Of a stretch of 7,917 bases of DNA, positions 5,113 to 7,917 are shown piece by piece; position 1 is the stretch's first letter, and every line of letters starts with the position of its first letter. The notes under the pieces were generated by a model, which ran no database searches, was not told the origin of the DNA, and saw only the letters and a list, made by a program, of their open reading frames with translations. Where the stretch lies: positions 1 to 7,917 of the forward strand of contig JAJYWW010000059.1 in assembly GCA_021791295.1 (NCBI GenBank), written 5' to 3'. The position numbers were made by a program, and so were the translations under genes. Source of the DNA: a bacterium. GTDB taxonomy: Bacteria > SZUA-79 > Acidulodesulfobacterales > Acidulodesulfobacteraceae.

Positions 5113-5337
5113 TTAATTTTCTAAACTTAATTTTTCAATTTCCGCTTTTTGAGAGTCCGAAAATCTTTTTATCGTAATTTCGTCCGTAAAGTGCTTTGAA
5201 AGCGACGGAAATTTTTTAATTAATGCAATGTCGAATTTTTGTTCGAGTCCCCATAAGTTGACAATCCTTTCGTAAAAAGGATAGTTCTCGCACAGCTTTA
5301 AATCTGCTTCTCTGATTGCTTTGATAATGCTTTTCAT
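5113..5337 (-). CDS. Hypothetical protein, 74 residues
   Basis: No family is recognised. The frame extends upstream to 5391, but ATG 5337 is preferred. It is preceded by AAAGGGGGC with the G-run 6 bases from the ATG, a good ribosome binding site, while the longer form would overlap the previous gene by 32 bases without such a site. The resulting protein starts MKSIIKAIREADLKLCENYPF and contains an aromatic patch (YPFYERIVNLWG, about 17-28) and a charged, helical C terminus (FSDSQKAEIEKLSLEN). No signal peptide or membrane segment is visible. It is the last gene of the leftward group behind the repressor, so it is probably accessory cargo co-transcribed with the cysteine-cluster gene. Confidence 0.6.
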   Translation of the reverse strand: MKSIIKAIREADLKLCENYPFYERIVNLWGLEQKFDIALIKKFPSLSKHFTDEITIKRFSDSQKAEIEKLSLEN

Positions 5338-5343
5338 TTTTTG

Positions 5344-5352
5344 CCCCCTTTG
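5344..5352 (-). promoter_or_regulatory. Ribosome binding site deciding the start at 5337
   Basis: CAAAGGGGG on the minus strand lies 6 bases before ATG 5337-5335. It is one of the few clear Shine-Dalgarno sites in this half of the window and supports the 74-residue form over the 92-residue reading. Confidence 0.6.
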
Positions 5353-5359
5353 ATTTTCT

Positions 5360-6037
5360 TTATTGCCGTAATATTTTTGAATTTTTAGCAACTAAATCGT
5401 CTATTTCTTGCTTTCTTTTAGAATTAAGATTAGCAAGATAATCTTTGAAATCTTTAGTAAAGAAAAACCATCTTAAATCTGAGATATTGCCGTTTAAATT
5501 GGTATTTAGCTTTTCAATTATACTATGTAAATCTATAAAAAAAGATACGCCATAATTCTTTGAGGCGTCTCCGTAAACAGCATGTGTTTTATAGGGTTCG
5601 TGGCATAATATGGCATTAGAACCAGTATGATATACCCTGCAATTAAAAGGTCTATAAGAGTAAATCGAGCAATCTTTCTTTTTGCTTAAAAAAGGGCAAG
5701 GATGGTAAATATTTCCGCTGGTTAATATTATAGCATTCTTTTCGTTTTTATTGTTTGGATTTATCGAACTGCCTGTTTTTTTTGCGATATATATAGCTTC
5801 AAGATAGGTTGTTTCTACAAGAAAATTACAGCAAACCGAACATCCGCGAGAGCAATTTGTAAACGTTTTTACGAACTTATTGAATTTATCTATAAAATCG
5901 TAAATATCTTTAAGCATTTTTAGTGCATTCGCAATATCGTAATTTTGATAATTTTTAATTTTATCAATTAAATCTTCATAATTTTTTACAAGATATTGCG
6001 GAATATCTGGAAGATTTTGGTTCGTATTTTCTTTCAT
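5360..6037 (-). CDS. YkgJ-family cysteine-cluster protein (putative metal-binding)
   Basis: This 225-residue protein has the CxxxCxxCC signature of the YkgJ/UPF0153 family: CSRGCSVCC (C62, C66, C69, C70). The later conserved cysteines are CPF (C114), CSIYSYRPFNC (C123, C133) and LCHEP (C145). Family members are thought to chelate zinc or iron, or carry an Fe-S cluster; the biochemical role is not settled. The N-terminal 60 residues are helical and charged, and no membrane segment is seen. ATG 6037 is chosen over TTG 6049 because neither has a Shine-Dalgarno and the ATG form is the more standard. A TATTAT box (6054-6049) lies just upstream. It sits between the DUF6037-like gene and a small unknown gene, all leftward behind the repressor, so it is probably cargo. 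How a YkgJ protein would serve the element is unclear. Confidence 0.85.
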   Translation of the reverse strand: MKENTNQNLPDIPQYLVKNYEDLIDKIKNYQNYDIANALKMLKDIYDFIDKFNKFVKTFTNCSRGCSVCCNFLVETTYLEAIYIAKKTGSSINPNNKNEKNAIILTSGNIYHPCPFLSKKKDCSIYSYRPFNCRVYHTGSNAILCHEPYKTHAVYGDASKNYGVSFFIDLHSIIEKLNTNLNGNISDLRWFFFTKDFKDYLANLNSKRKQEIDDLVAKNSKILRQ

Positions 6038-6070
6038 AAGATAAAACAATAATAAAATATTGTTAAAGTA

Positions 6071-6646
6071 TTAAATATTTCTCCAGTTAGCAAAATTATC
6101 CTTACGATAGTCGTCAGTCCATCTTGAACTTACGTTTTTCTGTTTGCTCATATTATATGCATTAATACCCATATATTCTTTAGTTTTTTCTAAATTTTTT
6201 ACCGAAACGTGTTCTTTGTCCGAGTTTTCGCGCCAGCCATAAAAGTATATTTTATCAGCTTCTTCGACATCTCTTTTGTATTTTGCAATATCTGCGGGTT
6301 TTACAATGATTGTATTTTTAATACTTTGAGGTATTTTTTTATTAAACGCGGTTAAAAAATCTATTGGTTTGAACTTATGTTCGGGGTCATATTTAATATT
6401 AAAAGATTTAATAATTAAATCATATATATTTCCATCGAAACTTTCTTTAACGGTAAAGTTATTGTCTAATTTTAATTCAAAATATTTGTTGTTATGTTTA
6501 ATTCCAAAAACGAGGCGCATGGGGTTTTCGTCTATAAAAAAAAATACATCGGCTTCAACATGGTTATAGATAAATAAAAATTTAACTCTTAATTTACCTT
6601 GTTTAACCATATCATTGTATAATTTAATAATATTTGTAAGCTGCAT
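6071..6646 (-). CDS. DUF6037-like protein
   Basis: This 191-residue, probably cytoplasmic protein has no membrane segment. The features recalled from the DUF6037 family are an N-terminal LYNDMVKQGKLRVKFLF, then VEADVFFFIDENPMRLVFGIK (about 31-51), KYDPEHKFKP (88-97), a central EEADKIYFYGWR (128-139), and late KNLEKTKEYMG with SSRWTDDYRK. The family assignment is from memory of the pattern and needs a profile search. Members have no assigned biochemical function to my knowledge and are often seen in mobile or defence-rich regions. The ATG at 6646 sits 6 bases after an extended -10 box (TGATATAAT), so the gene seems to have its own promoter and a leaderless message. It follows the repressor gene by 31 bases in the same direction, the position where temperate phages keep genes expressed in the lysogen. 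Confidence 0.55.
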   Translation of the reverse strand: MQLTNIIKLYNDMVKQGKLRVKFLFIYNHVEADVFFFIDENPMRLVFGIKHNNKYFELKLDNNFTVKESFDGNIYDLIIKSFNIKYDPEHKFKPIDFLTAFNKKIPQSIKNTIIVKPADIAKYKRDVEEADKIYFYGWRENSDKEHVSVKNLEKTKEYMGINAYNMSKQKNVSSRWTDDYRKDNFANWRNI

Positions 6647-6652
6647 TTTATT

Positions 6653-6661
6653 ATTATATCA
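6653..6661 (-). promoter_or_regulatory. Extended -10 promoter for the DUF6037-like gene
   Basis: On the minus strand TGATATAAT (6661-6653) is an exact TGnTATAAT extended -10 element. No good -35 box is seen 16-18 bases upstream, as is normal for this promoter class. The ATG at 6646 coincides with the expected transcription start, so translation would begin at the mRNA 5' end. Confidence 0.55.
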
Positions 6662-6677
6662 AATATAAGATAAATTT

Positions 6678-7391
6678 CTATATATTCTGCCATACCCAAA
6701 CGACCCGACCTATTACGAAGTGATCCCCGTCGGTAATTTCTTCTTTTTTAATAAATATATCGTGAAATTTAGGATTTTCAGATTTAAGCGTTATGCCGTT
6801 CCTGTCTTTAATGACGTATTTGATAAGAGCGCCTTCATAGTCTAAATTAACGCAATAAATATATCCCGATACGAGTTCTTTGTAATTTAAGTCAATTCCT
6901 ACATAAGAGCCGTCTTTTATATAAGGCTCCATGCTTGGACCGATTACTTTTACTACGGCTAATTTTTTCTTAATAAATTCTTTCGGGACTAAAAGCGTAT
7001 CAATAGGCTCGATTTCGGTTAAATTTACAAACTTTCCGGCGCCGGCGAAAGAATAAACGGGAATGGTTTGATATTTGGATTTGTCTATAAGTATTTCATC
7101 AGACGCTGACATTGCAGGGATATTTAAAAGTGTTGATTTGTTTTTATTTGTTTTTAGAACTTTTTTGTCTTCAGAAAAAAAATAAGAAATATCGACTTTA
7201 AGAATTTTTGAAATTTTCGCTAAATAATCAATTGCAATCTTACTATATCCGGATTCAAACCTTTGGACGGAAATTGGTTCCATGGATATTAGTTCAGCTA
7301 ATTTTGTCTGGGTATATCCTAACTCTTCACGCCTTTTCTTTATTAATAACCCTATTTCTTTAAAAATTTCGTCGTTTTTAGTTTTAGGCAT
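6678..7391 (-). CDS. LexA/CI-like phage repressor (HTH_XRE + S24 peptidase)
   Basis: This 237-residue repressor would keep the element quiet and respond to DNA damage. Residues 10-70 form an XRE-type HTH (IKKRREELGYTQTKLAELI, SVQRFESG). Residues 75-110 are a linker. Residues 110-237 are the S24/LexA self-cleavage domain. The predicted cleavage site is Ala-Gly within SFAGAGK (114-120). The nucleophile is Ser153 (GPSMEP) and the general base Lys191 (GALIKYV), and both are present. RecA-stimulated self-cleavage, as for lambda CI and LexA, is the known behaviour of such proteins and is expected here. The ATG at 7391 has no obvious Shine-Dalgarno. It is divergent from the Cro-like gene, with three operator-like repeats between. 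The DUF6037-like and YkgJ genes follow in the same direction. Confidence 0.92.
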   Translation of the reverse strand: MPKTKNDEIFKEIGLLIKKRREELGYTQTKLAELISMEPISVQRFESGYSKIAIDYLAKISKILKVDISYFFSEDKKVLKTNKNKSTLLNIPAMSASDEILIDKSKYQTIPVYSFAGAGKFVNLTEIEPIDTLLVPKEFIKKKLAVVKVIGPSMEPYIKDGSYVGIDLNYKELVSGYIYCVNLDYEGALIKYVIKDRNGITLKSENPKFHDIFIKKEEITDGDHFVIGRVVWVWQNI

Positions 7392-7434
7392 AGTTTTATT
7401 TCTATTATTCTTTTACATAAAATGAAGAAATTTT

Positions 7435-7462
7435 AACATATCATATTTAGTCATTTTATCAA
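7435..7462 (-). promoter_or_regulatory. Leftward (repressor) promoter candidate
   Basis: TTGATA (7462-7457), a 16-base spacer and TATGTT (7440-7435) form a weak sigma-70-like promoter reading towards the repressor, with expected start near 7428. Operator 1 (7463-7477) abuts the -35 box, with its centre about 42 bases upstream of the start. Confidence 0.4.
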
Positions 7463-7477
7463 TAACATTTATTGTTT
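7463..7477. promoter_or_regulatory. Operator-like site 1
   Basis: TAACATTTATTGTTT matches the TAACA-n5-TGTTA palindrome except in its last base. It lies next to the -35 box of the leftward promoter, a place suited to either activation or repression of the repressor gene. Confidence 0.65.
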
Positions 7478-7485
7478 TATTATAA

Positions 7486-7500
7486 ATACAATAAATGTTA
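7486..7500. promoter_or_regulatory. Operator-like site 2
   Basis: Read on the minus strand, TAACATTTATTGTAT shares 13 bases with site 1 and site 3. Its centre is 23 bases from site 1 and 32 from site 3. It lies between the two promoters. Confidence 0.65.
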
Positions 7501-7509
7501 TTTTTTTTA

Positions 7510-7538
7510 TTGACATATAACATTTATTGTTATATTAT
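7510..7538 (+). promoter_or_regulatory. Rightward (Cro-side early) promoter
   Basis: TTGACA (7510-7515), a 17-base spacer and TATTAT (7533-7538) make a strong sigma-70-type promoter for the Cro-like gene. The expected start is near 7545, leaving a leader of about 38 bases. Operator site 3 fills most of the spacer, so a bound repressor would exclude RNA polymerase. Confidence 0.7.
7518..7532. promoter_or_regulatory. Operator-like site 3 (perfect palindrome)
   Basis: TAACA-TTTAT-TGTTA is the only copy with two perfect half-sites. It lies wholly between the -35 and -10 boxes of the rightward promoter. Confidence 0.7.
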
Positions 7539-7570
7539 TTATATAAATAGTTTTAAAACATTAAAAAATA

Positions 7571-7576
7571 AAGGAG
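7571..7576 (+). promoter_or_regulatory. Ribosome binding site deciding the Cro-like start
   Basis: AAGGAG lies 6 bases before ATG 7583. The in-frame TTG at 7577 is directly adjacent to this site and so cannot be the start it serves. Confidence 0.8.
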
Positions 7577-7582
7577 TTGATT

Positions 7583-7819
7583 ATGCATCCGTTAAAGATA
7601 TATTTATTTAAAAACCAAATTAAACAGATTGATTTTGCGGAAAAGATTGGTCTTTCCCCTGCTTATTTTTCAAAAATATTAAAGTATAAGAATTTTCCCT
7701 CAAGAAAAACAGCTTTAAAAATATTAGAACTTACAAATAATGAAATTACAATGAATGATATATATAAAGAACAAAGCGATTGTAAGATGTTCAATAATAA
7801 TAGATTTATTATATCCTGA
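7583..7819 (+). CDS. Cro-like small helix-turn-helix protein
   Basis: This 78-residue protein starts MHPLKIYLFKNQIKQIDFAE. Residues 3-60 form an XRE/Cro/YdaS-type HTH: IKQIDFAEKIGLSPAYFSKILK gives helices 2 and 3, with recognition-helix residues around SPAYFSKIL. It then continues PSRKTALKILELTNNEITMNDIY, a typical end of a Cro/CI HTH. The C-terminal tail (KEQSDCKMFNNNRFIIS) has no domain. ATG 7583 is chosen for its AAGGAG site. It lies under the rightward promoter and diverges from the repressor, the position of Cro in lambdoid phages, so it probably binds the same operators and represses the repressor gene. It could instead be an antitoxin-type regulator, but no toxin gene is seen beside it in the window. 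Confidence 0.85.
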   Translation: MHPLKIYLFKNQIKQIDFAEKIGLSPAYFSKILKYKNFPSRKTALKILELTNNEITMNDIYKEQSDCKMFNNNRFIIS

Positions 7820-7845
7820 AAATATTAAAAATGATGAGGTTGAAA

Positions 7846-7917
7846 ATGCAAGCCAAAAAAATAATTAATCCAGAAATTAATGCGACGCTTTTTAAATATA
7901 TAGAAGCAGTAAAAATA
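7846..7917 (+). CDS. Start of the next early gene (runs out of the window)
   Basis: Twenty-four codons are visible, starting MQAKKIINPEIN and continuing in frame to the window end. ATG 7846 is chosen because GAGG (7836-7839) lies 6 bases before it; the in-frame ATGs at 7831 and 7834 lack such a site. It begins 26 bases after the Cro-like gene and is probably in the same transcript. The position is that of a CII-like or other early regulator, but too little is visible for any family call. Confidence 0.55.
   Translation, partial: MQAKKIINPEINATLFKYIEAVKI

Noticed and set aside
6369..6569. Plus-strand open frame opposite the DUF6037-like gene
   Set aside because: It lies wholly within a better-supported gene on the other strand and has no ribosome binding site.
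7036..7045. Perfect palindrome CCGGCGCCGG inside the repressor gene
   Set aside because: It encodes the Ala-Gly-Ala-Gly stretch at the predicted cleavage site, and Gly/Ala codons alone explain the GC-rich symmetry.
7577..7582. TTG start giving an 80-residue Cro-like protein
   Set aside because: The AAGGAG site directly touches this TTG and is correctly spaced for ATG 7583 instead.

Overview
The window is AT-rich bacterial DNA with tightly packed genes. It looks like part of an integrated phage or a phage-like/plasmid-like mobile element. The evidence is a SNF2-type helicase followed by a CHC2/Toprim primase, and a lambda-style immunity region in which a LexA/CI-like repressor and a small Cro-like helix-turn-helix gene diverge over three operator-like repeats. 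No taxon can be assigned safely. The left edge suggests a host with type IV pili or a related secretion system, because it carries a divergent A24-like prepilin peptidase behind the tail of another gene that may encode a pilin.

Layout. 1-798 (+): the end of an unidentified gene, then the prepilin peptidase-like membrane protein; this may be host flank. 776-1502 (-): three closely packed small genes with four ribbon-helix-helix (RHH)-like units. 1503-1629: a divergent control region with back-to-back promoters whose -35 boxes lie in the arms of an inverted repeat. 1630-5104 (+): SNF2/HARP-like helicase, then primase (3-base gap), then a 68-residue acidic protein with a candidate sliding-clamp-binding motif at its N terminus. 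A strong hairpin closes this operon. 5113-6646 (-): three accessory genes, namely a 74-residue unknown, a YkgJ-type cysteine-cluster protein and a DUF6037-like protein. 6678-7391 (-): the S24-type repressor. 7392-7582: the immunity control region. 7583-7917 (+): the Cro-like gene and the start of the next early gene.

How the parts may work together (inference). The repressor and the Cro-like protein probably form the lysis/lysogeny or maintenance switch. The leftward genes behind the repressor sit where temperate phages often carry genes expressed during lysogeny, such as superinfection exclusion or defence genes. The helicase-primase operon is probably a replication module with its own second switch, in which the divergently transcribed RHH proteins may bind the shared promoter region. 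Several promoters here place the -10 box only 6-8 bases before the start codon, so the helicase, RHH and DUF6037-like mRNAs are probably leaderless or nearly so. There is no gene-free stretch longer than about 190 bases, and no RNA gene, CRISPR array or insertion sequence was seen.
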